NCBI GenBank assembly: GCA_965652975.1
Contig: CBFGYO010000184.1
Span: forward strand, 1-7,040
Length of the DNA stretch: 7,040 nucleotides
Direction: 5' to 3'
From: CADEDV01 sp036374495
GTDB lineage: Bacteria; Bacteroidota; Bacteroidia; Chitinophagales; Chitinophagaceae
Below, piece after piece: positions 1 through 6,640 of the stretch (its first letter is position 1; each line of letters opens with the position of its first letter). Under the pieces are notes generated by a model. The model searched no databases, was not told where the DNA came from, and saw only the letters and a program-made list of their open reading frames with translations. The position numbers were made by a program, and so were the translations under genes.

Positions 1-69
1 GACTCGTCGCGAATAAATGCATCTTGTACATCGGCCAGGCGTGATTTGTTTCGCCCCCCAAAAGCCTCC

Positions 70-190
70 CTATGTTGATCTATGCTTCTATGCTCCTATG
101 TGGTAAAACTATGGCTCCCCTTATAGAAACCTCCGAGTATGGAGGCCTTAATTATACCACATAGGAGCATAGAAGCATAGGTAAGCATAG
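70..190. repeat. Large inverted repeat built from CTATG octamers
   Basis: The left arm (70-105) and right arm (155-190) are reverse complements over 36 bases with three mismatches; the inner 26 bases (80-105 against 155-180) match perfectly. A 49-base spacer separates the arms and contains its own small hairpin, CCTCC-GAGTAT-GGAGG, at 130-145. Each arm is itself a short degenerate tandem array: CTATG begins at 70, 80, 88 and 96 in the left arm, and its complement CATAG begins at 160, 168, 176 and 186 in the right. The structure could extrude as a cruciform, fold as a long RNA hairpin, or be a non-autonomous dispersed element. There is no T-run after the right arm, so it is not a classic intrinsic terminator. 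Confidence 0.9.
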
Positions 191-249
191 CATGCCATAC
201 CCTCCATTAAATATTTTCCCCCGTAAGTGAAGTCAGGAACAAATAACTA

Positions 250-257
250 TATATTTG
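250..257 (+). promoter_or_regulatory. Probable Bacteroidota -7 promoter box for the tricorn-like gene
   Basis: TATATTTG matches the Bacteroidota primary sigma factor consensus TAnnTTTG exactly, 86 bases upstream of the ATG. The matching -33 TTG/TTTG element is not evident 17-23 bases further upstream, so the call rests on the -7 box and its position. Transcription would begin near 262, giving a leader of about 80 bases. Confidence 0.5.
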
Positions 258-343
258 AACTGACGAACCTAAAATACCATCCCGCCAGTAGTAAAACCTA
301 ACGGCAACTGCAAAATCAATTTCTTATTCAATTCTACCGAAAT

Positions 344-3300
344 ATGACACACAATCATCGTTACTGTTTATCCCTTTTGTTATTGGTTGTACTTAATTCG
401 CTAATTGTATCTGCACAAAACATCACAGATACCCGGCTGCTATGGCAACCCACCATCAGCAAAAATCATGTTGCCTTTATTTATGCCGAAGATTTATGGG
501 TGGCCAACACGGATGGCACGTATCCAAGAAGAATAACCGTGAGTGAAGGCGCGGAATCTAACCCCGTATTCTCACCCGACGGAAGCATGATTGCCTTTAC
601 TGGTCAGTACGATGGCAATACCGATGTGTTTGTAGTACCTGCGAGTGGTGGAGTACCAAAAAGACTTACCTGGCACCCGGGAGCAGACCTGGTGCGTGAC
701 TTTTCACCCGATGGTAAGAGGATACTTTTTGCTTCACAACGAAATAGTTTCACCAACCGTTACTACCAGCTTTTTACAGTTGATATCGCTACAGGATCTG
801 AGCTGCAGCTTCCCATACCGAATGCCTTCTGGGCTTCCTATAGCCCGGATGGGAATAACATTGCGTATACCACAATACCTGACGCTTTTGCCCAATGGAA
901 AAATTATAGAGGCGGCACCATGTCCCGTATCTGGCTTTATGATACAAAAAACCATAACGTAGTGGAGATACCCAAACCTGCCGGTGGAAGCAACGATTCA
1001 AAGCCTGTGTGGAAAGGCAATAAGGTTTATTTCCGTAGCGATCGTGATGGCGAGTTTAATATCTACAGTTACGATCCCGCCAGCAAAGCAGTGAATGCCA
1101 TTACGAAATTCAACGATTTCCCTGTATCCAGCCTGGAAGGTACAGCCGACCAGGTCGTGTTTTCCCAGGGCGGCTACCTGCATGTATATAATATGTCGAC
1201 AAACAATACAACGAAACTAAAAGTTGGTATTGCGGCAGATCTATTGGATCAACGTTCACGCTATGTGAAGGGCGATCAATATATCCGCAGTGGTGATATT
1301 TCGCCATCGGGCGCAAGGGTAGTGATGGATTATCGCGGCGACATCATTACGCTTCCTGCTCAGAAGGGAGATGTTTTCAATCTTACCAATACACCGGGCA
1401 TTCATGAAAAAGAACCCGCCTGGTCACCCAATGGAAAATTTATCGCATACTTCAGCGATGCTTCGGGAGAATATGAGTTGCATATACGGAACCAGGATGC
1501 AAGCGACGAGCCCAGGATAATTAAACTCAATGGTTCGGGATTTTACGCCAACCTGCACTGGTCGCCCGACAATAAAAAAATTGCTTTTGTAGATAATGGA
1601 CGCCGGTTATATGTGGCAGATGTTGCTACTGGAAAGATTGTAAAAATTGCAGAAGACGCACATTTTTATCCCGGCACATTCAGGGAACTCTTTGGCAGTT
1701 GGTCGTCGGACGGCAATCATATTGCCTATACAACCATTACTGAAACGAATTTTCAACGGGCCTGGGTGTATTCACTTCCAGAAAATAAATCTTATGCGCT
1801 CACGGATGCACTCTCGAATGTTACCGAACCCACATTTGATCCTTCCGGTAAATACCTGTACCTGCTCGCAAGTACAGATGCCGGACCGGTAATCAATTGG
1901 TTTGATCAATCGAACCAGGATATGGAGGCAACTAATTCCATTTATTTAATCACTTTGCAAAAGCAACTGATATCGCCCTTTGCTAAGGAAAATGAAATTG
2001 AAGAAGTAAAAGATACAGCGAGCAGCAAACCGGCTTCCAAAGCTGATTCGGCCCGGACCAAACTAAAAATTGACTGGGATGGAATTCAAAACAGGATCGT
2101 GCCACTGCCACTGGCAAAAGGTCGTTATAGATCGTTAGGCATTGTAAAGGAAGGTGAGCTCTATTATCTCGCTGCGGCACCTCATGATGCCACACCCACT
2201 ATGCTCAACCTTTATAGCTTAAAAAAGAGAAAAGAAGAATCCATCATGCCGGCGGATGGATATAGCATTGCAGCAAAAGGTGAAAAAACATTATTCGTTA
2301 CAAAGGGAAAATGGGGAATCTCCACTACCGGGCAAAAGCCAGGTACTGATGCAATGATCAACACATCATCCATACAGGTAAAAGTGTCGCCAAAAGAAGA
2401 ATGGCAGAATATCTTCAACGAGGCGTGGCGCGTAAATCGTGATTTCTTTTATGATCCCAATATGCATGGTGTGAACTGGGCCGCGATGAAGAAAAAATAC
2501 GAAGCGCTGCTGCCCGATGTGGCAAGCACGAATGACCTGTATCGTGTAATGCAATGGATGTTCAGCGAACTATCGGTGGGCCATCACCGTTTCAACGCTA
2601 CTGGCGACAGGCGTACCAATCCGGAATTTGTACCGGGTGGCCTGTTGGGCGCAGATTATGAAGTGAGTAATAACCGCTATCGTATCAAAAAAATATATGG
2701 CGGGTTGAACTGGACACCCGACCTCCGTTCACCACTTACCGAGCCAGGTGTGAACGTGCAGGTGGGTGATTATATTCTTGCAGTAAACGGTGCTTCCGTA
2801 ACGGCTGATAAAAATTTCTACAGCTATTTTGAAAATACAGCGGAGAAGATCGTTACCCTTCGCGTGGCTTCATCTGCTGATGGCGCAAATGCGCGCACGA
2901 TAAAAGTGGTGCCGATTGCCAATGAATCGGGCTTGCGCAACCGCGACTGGGTAGAAGGAAATATGAGAAAAGTGCACGAAGCTACCAATGGACAGGTAGC
3001 GTATGTGTATGTTCCCAATACCACTACGCAGGGGCATGAATATTTTAAACGCTATTTTTTCCCGCAAGCCAACAAAGCTGCGATAATTATCGATGAAAGG
3101 TTTAATGGTGGTGGGCAACTTGCAGACTATTATATTGACATGCTGAAACGTCCTGCGCAATCATACTGGCGTTACCGTTATGGTAAAGATCAGAAAGCAC
3201 CCAATGCTAGCATACAGGGTCCCAAAGTGATGTTGATCGATGAAACGGCAGGATCCGGCGGAGATTATCTTCCATTTTTATTCCGGCAGGCAAAGTTGGG

Positions 3301-3595
3301 AACACTTGTAGGTAAAACCACATGGGGCGGCCTGGTGGGAGTATTGGGTTACCCGGAGTTTATTGATGGCGGAATCGTTACAGCACCAAACGTGGCGTTC
3401 TTCGATGAAAAAGGTTTTGGGATAGAAAATGTGGGCACACCACCTGATATAGAAGTGGAGCAATGGCCTTCGCAGGTTATTAATGGCCACGACCCACAAC
3501 TGGAAAAAGCTATTCAACTTATTATGGATGAATTAAAAAATAATCCACCTAAGAAAACGCCTTCACCAGCGTTTCCTGTTAAGGTGAAAAAATAA
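344..3595 (+). CDS. Secreted tricorn-like serine protease (S41 family, beta-propeller plus PDZ)
   Basis: A 1083-residue protein close in size to archaeal tricorn protease, which degrades peptides to very short products. Residues 1-24 are a Sec signal peptide (likely cleavage VSA-QN), so it acts in the periplasm or outside the cell, unlike cytosolic archaeal tricorn. Residues ~30-510 form TolB/WD40-like beta-propeller blades with SPDG-type motifs near 76, 120, 166, 360, 406, 453 and 498. A low-complexity charged linker spans ~545-575. The protease core begins at ~685, with ELSVGHH (G746-H747) as the probable catalytic His region, a PDZ domain at ~765-855, the S41 motif DERFNGGG at 917-924, the nucleophile region AGSGGDY (Ser971) and ENVGTPPDIEVE with Glu1028. 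By family analogy, His747, Ser971 and Glu1028 are the catalytic residues. The ATG at 344 is chosen because it directly precedes the signal peptide; there is no Shine-Dalgarno. The gene is monocistronic. Family assignment is firm; the substrate is unknown. Confidence 0.93.
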   Translation: MTHNHRYCLSLLLLVVLNSLIVSAQNITDTRLLWQPTISKNHVAFIYAEDLWVANTDGTYPRRITVSEGAESNPVFSPDGSMIAFTGQYDGNTDVFVVPASGGVPKRLTWHPGADLVRDFSPDGKRILFASQRNSFTNRYYQLFTVDIATGSELQLPIPNAFWASYSPDGNNIAYTTIPDAFAQWKNYRGGTMSRIWLYDTKNHNVVEIPKPAGGSNDSKPVWKGNKVYFRSDRDGEFNIYSYDPASKAVNAITKFNDFPVSSLEGTADQVVFSQGGYLHVYNMSTNNTTKLKVGIAADLLDQRSRYVKGDQYIRSGDISPSGARVVMDYRGDIITLPAQKGDVFNLTNTPGIHEKEPAWSPNGKFIAYFSDASGEYELHIRNQDASDEPRIIKLNGSGFYANLHWSPDNKKIAFVDNGRRLYVADVATGKIVKIAEDAHFYPGTFRELFGSWSSDGNHIAYTTITETNFQRAWVYSLPENKSYALTDALSNVTEPTFDPSGKYLYLLASTDAGPVINWFDQSNQDMEATNSIYLITLQKQLISPFAKENEIEEVKDTASSKPASKADSARTKLKIDWDGIQNRIVPLPLAKGRYRSLGIVKEGELYYLAAAPHDATPTMLNLYSLKKRKEESIMPADGYSIAAKGEKTLFVTKGKWGISTTGQKPGTDAMINTSSIQVKVSPKEEWQNIFNEAWRVNRDFFYDPNMHGVNWAAMKKKYEALLPDVASTNDLYRVMQWMFSELSVGHHRFNATGDRRTNPEFVPGGLLGADYEVSNNRYRIKKIYGGLNWTPDLRSPLTEPGVNVQVGDYILAVNGASVTADKNFYSYFENTAEKIVTLRVASSADGANARTIKVVPIANESGLRNRDWVEGNMRKVHEATNGQVAYVYVPNTTTQGHEYFKRYFFPQANKAAIIIDERFNGGGQLADYYIDMLKRPAQSYWRYRYGKDQKAPNASIQGPKVMLIDETAGSGGDYLPFLFRQAKLGTLVGKTTWGGLVGVLGYPEFIDGGIVTAPNVAFFDEKGFGIENVGTPPDIEVEQWPSQVINGHDPQLEKAIQLIMDELKNNPPKKTPSPAFPVKVKK

Positions 3596-3653
3596 GGTAA
3601 ATCAACAGGTAAACGATTAAACTATCTCAATTAGGGGAGACCCGGTGTTAGCA

Positions 3654-3732
3654 AAGGATTTCTCGCAGCGATCGCAACGGCGGTAATTCATTAACCGTTA
3701 AATAACCCACCGCGATCGCCGCGAGAAACCTT
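3654..3732. repeat. Palindromic element A, related to element B
   Basis: Left arm 3654-3675 and right arm 3712-3732 pair over about 21 bases with one G-U-type mismatch and one single-base bulge. The outer motifs are GATTTCTCGCAGCG on the left and CGCCGCGAGAAAC on the right, and the arms end inward in GCGATCGC. The 36-base interior can form further weak stems (for example AACGG with CCGTT). The same outer motifs with the same extra T in the left arm recur at 5537-5610. It lies between two convergent genes, so as RNA it could act as a bidirectional 3' hairpin, but neither side has a clear T-run. Confidence 0.9.
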
Positions 3733-3753
3733 ATGGCAAGAGTGACACTCGAA

Positions 3754-5301
3754 TCAATCCTGCGTAGTATACGTGAAATTAATCTTATGTAACCCTCCGG
3801 CATCCTTTACCACTATATAACCGGTACTCTTTGTTTTCAGGTAAGTGTATTGATCATTCGTAACGTTGCCGGTATAATAGCCAATCTTCATCGGGTCGCA
3901 ACTCGCAAATCCAACAAAGTTGGGAATATCTATATTGTCAAATTTCAATTCCTCGATTTGCCAGCTTGCATATTCACTGATCAGGCAGCTTGTGAAATTG
4001 ATAACGAACTGTGGTGGGAATGCGCCTGGCCCGTTGATGCGCGCCAAACTTACTGTAGCCGTCGTGGGTGTATATTGGTTACGGGTATAAGAAACGCTAT
4101 TGCTGGATGTAATAAAGTTGCCGTTACCATCACCCCAGTTTAATGAGATCCTTATCGATTGGGCAACACCAACTGTAAATGCGGTAGGGTCCAGTGACAA
4201 TTTTACGGAAGATGTATTGTCGGGATTTATGGTTGTTGTTAACTGTGAATTGGTCATCACCGAAGCTACGTCAGCAATGTAGTATAATGAATTGCTCACT
4301 TCAAACTGATCCAGTGTGTTATTCACCCACTGAACTATTACTTTATTGTTTTCTTCTGTTACCGTAATGGTAGGATTGCCCGGTTGTTTAAATGTAATTG
4401 TAGAAAGTGTGTTACTGGTTACAACGGCTCCATACGGATCCTTCACACGAAGGGCTACGGTATTTGTTGCATTTTCATTCAGGGCTTTGGCCACATAACT
4501 GAATGTACTTGCAGTATTCGCTAATGATGGAATAGCGGATTCCACATTATTTTTTACAAGAAACCAGGTTAGCGCATCATTATCTGCATCGGTAACCTGG
4601 GTACCGGTGATCGATAAATAAGAGAAGCCATGTTTTACTTCCGTGATAGTAAATGCCGATGGCGCCGTATTATCTTTTGTTTTGAAGGTGCCCTGTTTAT
4701 CCCGGCTTTTGCCATCAGCAGATTTTGCAACTACCTTCAATTGGTAGTCTGTGTTGGGCGTTAAACCTGTAATAGTATATTTTATATCTGGGATATTACT
4801 CACTTTGATCGTTCCATTCAGGTATACGTCGTAAGTAACCGGCCCGTTATCGGGCAATGTAGCAGCAGTCCACGACAGGAAAATGCTTTTGTTCCAGGCG
4901 CTGTCCATTTTAATGGTAAAATCAGAAGGAGTGGGGGTATCGTTCGTAGAAAAGCTAAAGTTGGCGGTGGTTTTATTACCTGCGGGGTCACTCGCTGTTA
5001 CTTTACCATTGAAGCTCGTGGCTGGCACCAGGCTTTGCAGGTTATAAGTTGTGCCTGTAAGTGATGTAGCTACTACCTGGTTATTTAATTCTACTGTATA
5101 TGATACTGCCGCATTCTCCGGGTCTTTTGCCGCAGTCCAATTGAGTGTGGCACTGTTGACCGTTGCATTGGTAACGGATACAGTAAAAGACTGGGGTGCC
5201 AGGTTTGGCGGGGGTTCACTGCCTCCTTTGCTACAGGAAACGAAGATTAAAGAAGTCAGGAATAGAATGTAAAGGCAGCTAATGGTGGTTTTATTTGTCA
5301 T
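3754..5301 (-). CDS. Fibronectin type III repeat lipoprotein
   Basis: A 515-residue exported lipoprotein of unknown function. The start at 5301 is preferred because MTNKTTISCLYILF begins a lipoprotein signal peptide ending in LIFVSC; Cys23 would be lipidated, followed by SKGGSEPPP as a short linker. An upstream in-frame ATG at 5364 would add 21 polar residues before the signal. Two FN3 domains are recognisable at ~35-120 and ~125-208, each with the 'LxWTAAxDPENxxVxYxVxLN' pattern and a closing LxPxTxY/F strand. Residues ~212-305 (TDADNDALTW...) resemble a cadherin/Ig-like beta-sandwich, and ~308-407 another beta-rich domain. The last ~105 residues match nothing I recognise and contain two cysteines (439, 468) that could pair. 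No catalytic motif is visible; a role in adhesion, glycan binding or as a surface scaffold is inference. Palindromic elements lie on both sides of the gene. Confidence 0.88.
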   Translation of the reverse strand: MTNKTTISCLYILFLTSLIFVSCSKGGSEPPPNLAPQSFTVSVTNATVNSATLNWTAAKDPENAAVSYTVELNNQVVATSLTGTTYNLQSLVPATSFNGKVTASDPAGNKTTANFSFSTNDTPTPSDFTIKMDSAWNKSIFLSWTAATLPDNGPVTYDVYLNGTIKVSNIPDIKYTITGLTPNTDYQLKVVAKSADGKSRDKQGTFKTKDNTAPSAFTITEVKHGFSYLSITGTQVTDADNDALTWFLVKNNVESAIPSLANTASTFSYVAKALNENATNTVALRVKDPYGAVVTSNTLSTITFKQPGNPTITVTEENNKVIVQWVNNTLDQFEVSNSLYYIADVASVMTNSQLTTTINPDNTSSVKLSLDPTAFTVGVAQSIRISLNWGDGNGNFITSSNSVSYTRNQYTPTTATVSLARINGPGAFPPQFVINFTSCLISEYASWQIEELKFDNIDIPNFVGFASCDPMKIGYYTGNVTNDQYTYLKTKSTGYIVVKDAGGLHKINFTYTTQD

Positions 5302-5323
5302 AGGTGATTGGTTTTTCGTTTGC

Positions 5324-5330
5324 CAAAATA
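5324..5330 (-). promoter_or_regulatory. Possible -7 box for the FN3 lipoprotein gene
   Basis: On the minus strand this reads TATTTTG, a one-base-short version of TAnnTTTG, about 22 bases before the chosen ATG at 5301. This placement fits the shorter start and would put the alternative ATG at 5364 upstream of the transcript. No clear -33 element is seen, so this is tentative. Confidence 0.3.
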
Positions 5331-5382
5331 TATTAAAACAACTGTTTCTTCTAGTAAAATGCATTTTTTTTCTTAATGTGCG

Positions 5383-5400
5383 AGTAGAGGGTGCTCTACT
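5383..5400. repeat. Short perfect hairpin AGTAGAG-GGTG-CTCTACT
   Basis: A 7-bp perfect stem with a four-base loop, about 80 bases upstream of the lipoprotein start. On the minus strand an A-rich run follows it, on the plus strand none of the T-run needed for termination. It could be an operator for a dimeric regulator or a chance dyad. Confidence 0.45.
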
Positions 5401-5468
5401 AACTCAATCACCCCTGATTATATGAAATAAATATATACTTTAAGCAGTCCTGATCCCTTCATTACAGG

Positions 5469-5510
5469 CACGGGTAGGTGTAATCATGTAGTCTTACCCG
5501 TGGTTTTATG
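5469..5510 (+). terminator. Terminator-like hairpin with no gene in front of it
   Basis: CACGGGTA (5469-5476) pairs perfectly with TACCCGTG (5495-5502) around an 18-base loop, and GTTTTAT follows. This resembles a rho-independent terminator on the plus strand, though the loop is long and the T-run only four bases. No plus-strand gene ends nearby: the nearest gene on the left points the other way. It would therefore terminate an unseen small transcript, block antisense transcription from the left, or be an unrelated dyad. Confidence 0.35.
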
Positions 5511-5536
5511 CCTATTATAAAGACAAACCCGCATTC

Positions 5537-5610
5537 GATTTCTCGCAGCGGCCGCTACGGATATGGCTTCAATAAAGAATAGGCAATCCGCAGCGTTCGC
5601 CGCGAGAAAC
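5537..5610. repeat. Palindromic element B, related to element A
   Basis: Left arm 5537-5562 and right arm 5586-5610 pair over about 25 bases with a few mismatches around a 23-base loop. The outer motifs, GATTTCTCGCAGCG and CGCCGCGAGAAAC, match those of element A at 3654-3732 in the same orientation, including the unpaired T in the left arm. The inner stem differs (here CTACGGAT with ATCCGCAG; in A, GATCGC). Conserved ends and a variable middle suggest a dispersed palindromic element rather than two independent terminators. It sits upstream of both flanking genes, so it cannot terminate either of them. Confidence 0.88.
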
Positions 5611-5677
5611 ATATTACGCATTTATAACTCCTGCTTATATTAAATTGTTTTGAAATCAATACCTCGGGTAAATGGCA

Positions 5678-5684
5678 TAATTTG
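5678..5684 (+). promoter_or_regulatory. Possible -7 box for the beta-lactamase gene
   Basis: TAATTTG is a one-base-short match to TAnnTTTG, 13 bases before the ATG at 5698; a TTG lies at 5650-5652, farther upstream than the usual spacing. If real, the transcript would have a leader of only a few bases and the in-frame TTG at 5650 could not be the start codon. Tentative. Confidence 0.3.
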
Positions 5685-5697
5685 CATCCCACTTATT

Positions 5698-6576
5698 ATG
5701 ATCAACACATTTTTCAAACACTCCGCATTTATCCTGATCTTCTTCTTTACCTGCCTGTTGGCGGTTGCTCAAAAAGTTACAGAACCTCCAAATGCACCGT
5801 CCGAATGGTCTAAACCTTTCCAGGCTTTCCGCGTTGCCGGCAATCTCTACTATGTTGGAACATACGACCTGGCCTGTTATCTTATTGCTACTCCACAGGG
5901 ACATATGCTCATCAATACCGGGCTCGCTGCATCAACGCCCATCATCAGGGCGAATGTGGAAGCATTGGGATTTAAATTTTCCGACATTAAAATATTACTT
6001 ACAACACAGGCTCATTATGATCACCTGGGCGCAATGGCGGAAATAAAAAGGCTTACCGGTGCACAGATGATGGTGAATAGCAAAGATTCTGGTTCGACAG
6101 CGGATGGAGGAAAATCGGATTATGCTTTCGGCGGTGATAATAGCACTTTTGAACCCATAAAGATCGACAGAACATTACGTAATGGGGATACTATCAAACT
6201 GGGTGGTATGAACGTTGTGATGCTTCACCATCCCGGTCATACCAAGGGCTCATCCAGTTTTTTGTTTGATGTAAGAGACAACCAGCGATCCTTCCGGGTG
6301 CTTATTGCTAATATGCCCACAATAGTTACAGAAAGAAGCTTCTCTGATATACCTGCTTATCCTGGTATTGCCAATGATTATGCATACACGTTGGATGCGT
6401 TGAAGAAATTGTCGTTCGATATCTGGCTATCATCGCATGCCAGCCAGTTTGGGCTTCATGAGAAACGTAAACCTGGCGATAATTATAACCCGACAGTTTT
6501 CGCTGATAGAAAAGGATATGACAAAGCGATCGATGAACTGGAGAAACAATTTATAAAAAAAGTAAAAGGGAAGTAA
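5698..6576 (+). CDS. GOB-like subclass B3 metallo-beta-lactamase
   Basis: A 292-residue zinc hydrolase that should open the beta-lactam ring of penicillins, cephalosporins and carbapenems in the periplasm. Residues 1-24 are a Sec signal peptide with likely cleavage AVA-QK. Instead of the usual B3 HxHxDH, the zinc motif reads QAHYDH (Gln104, His106, Asp108, His109). The other ligands are His181 in HHPGHTKGS and His247 in SSHASQF. IANMP places Met206 where many B3 enzymes have Ser221. The Gln and Met substitutions are hallmarks of GOB enzymes of Elizabethkingia, and stretches such as GNLYYVGTYDLA, HHPGHTKGS and ASHASQF-like LHEKRK agree with GOB as I remember it. I chose ATG 5698 over the in-frame TTG at 5650 because it starts the signal peptide directly. 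It has its own promoter region, and no regulator gene is adjacent. Family call firm; activity and resistance level are inferred. Confidence 0.93.
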   Translation: MINTFFKHSAFILIFFFTCLLAVAQKVTEPPNAPSEWSKPFQAFRVAGNLYYVGTYDLACYLIATPQGHMLINTGLAASTPIIRANVEALGFKFSDIKILLTTQAHYDHLGAMAEIKRLTGAQMMVNSKDSGSTADGGKSDYAFGGDNSTFEPIKIDRTLRNGDTIKLGGMNVVMLHHPGHTKGSSSFLFDVRDNQRSFRVLIANMPTIVTERSFSDIPAYPGIANDYAYTLDALKKLSFDIWLSSHASQFGLHEKRKPGDNYNPTVFADRKGYDKAIDELEKQFIKKVKGK

Positions 6577-6640
6577 TATTTAGCCATAGTTTTAATTGTA
6601 TATCCTATTTAAATTCTTAAGAGCGCTTACTCAAAGTAGA

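Larger units (their letters stand above)
1..343. other. Left-edge non-coding region upstream of the tricorn-like gene
   Basis: No gene here can be supported. The first ~70 bases are open on the minus strand in a frame reading ...FGGRNKSRLADVQDAF..., which looks protein-like. It has no start codon between its upstream stop (inside the palindrome) and the left edge, so it is either chance or the remnant of a disrupted gene. A second minus-strand frame could start with ATG near base 39 (MYKMHLFATS) and leave the window, but ten codons are too few to judge. The rest holds the large inverted repeat at 70-190 and the probable promoter of the protease. Bases 262-343 would be its untranslated leader, in which I see no structured RNA. 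Confidence 0.5.
5302..5697. other. Divergent intergenic region between the lipoprotein and beta-lactamase genes
   Basis: About 400 bases with no supported gene. It contains, in order, the probable minus-strand promoter of the lipoprotein, a 7-bp hairpin (5383-5400), an AT-rich stretch (~5415-5445), a terminator-like hairpin (5469-5510), palindromic element B (5537-5610) and the AT-rich probable promoter of the beta-lactamase. The segment is long for a simple divergent promoter region and has three separate dyads, so it may also hold an unrecognised small RNA or be the remnant of insertions. Confidence 0.6.

Noticed and set aside
70..190. CRISPR array
   Set aside because: The repeats are about 8 bases with no unique spacers, and the arms are inverted, not direct. 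There are no cas genes.
3850..4143. Plus-strand reading frame inside the lipoprotein gene
   Set aside because: It lies wholly antisense to a well-supported coding region, has no recognisable domain, and its composition follows from the gene on the other strand. The other antisense frames in the protease gene were rejected for the same reason.
5302..5364. Alternative ATG at 5364 adding 21 residues to the lipoprotein
   Set aside because: The added residues are polar and push the lipobox to residue 44, too far for a typical lipoprotein signal; a -7-like box lies inside this stretch.
5383..5410. tRNA fragment
   Set aside because: The minus-strand sequence AGTAGAG...CTCTACT looks superficially like a tRNA arm, but no acceptor stem, T-arm or CCA end can be built around it.
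5650..5697. Alternative TTG start adding 16 residues to the beta-lactamase
   Set aside because: It would put non-signal residues before a well-formed signal peptide, lacks a ribosome-binding signal, and overlaps a likely promoter region. ATG 5698 fits GOB-like lengths better.
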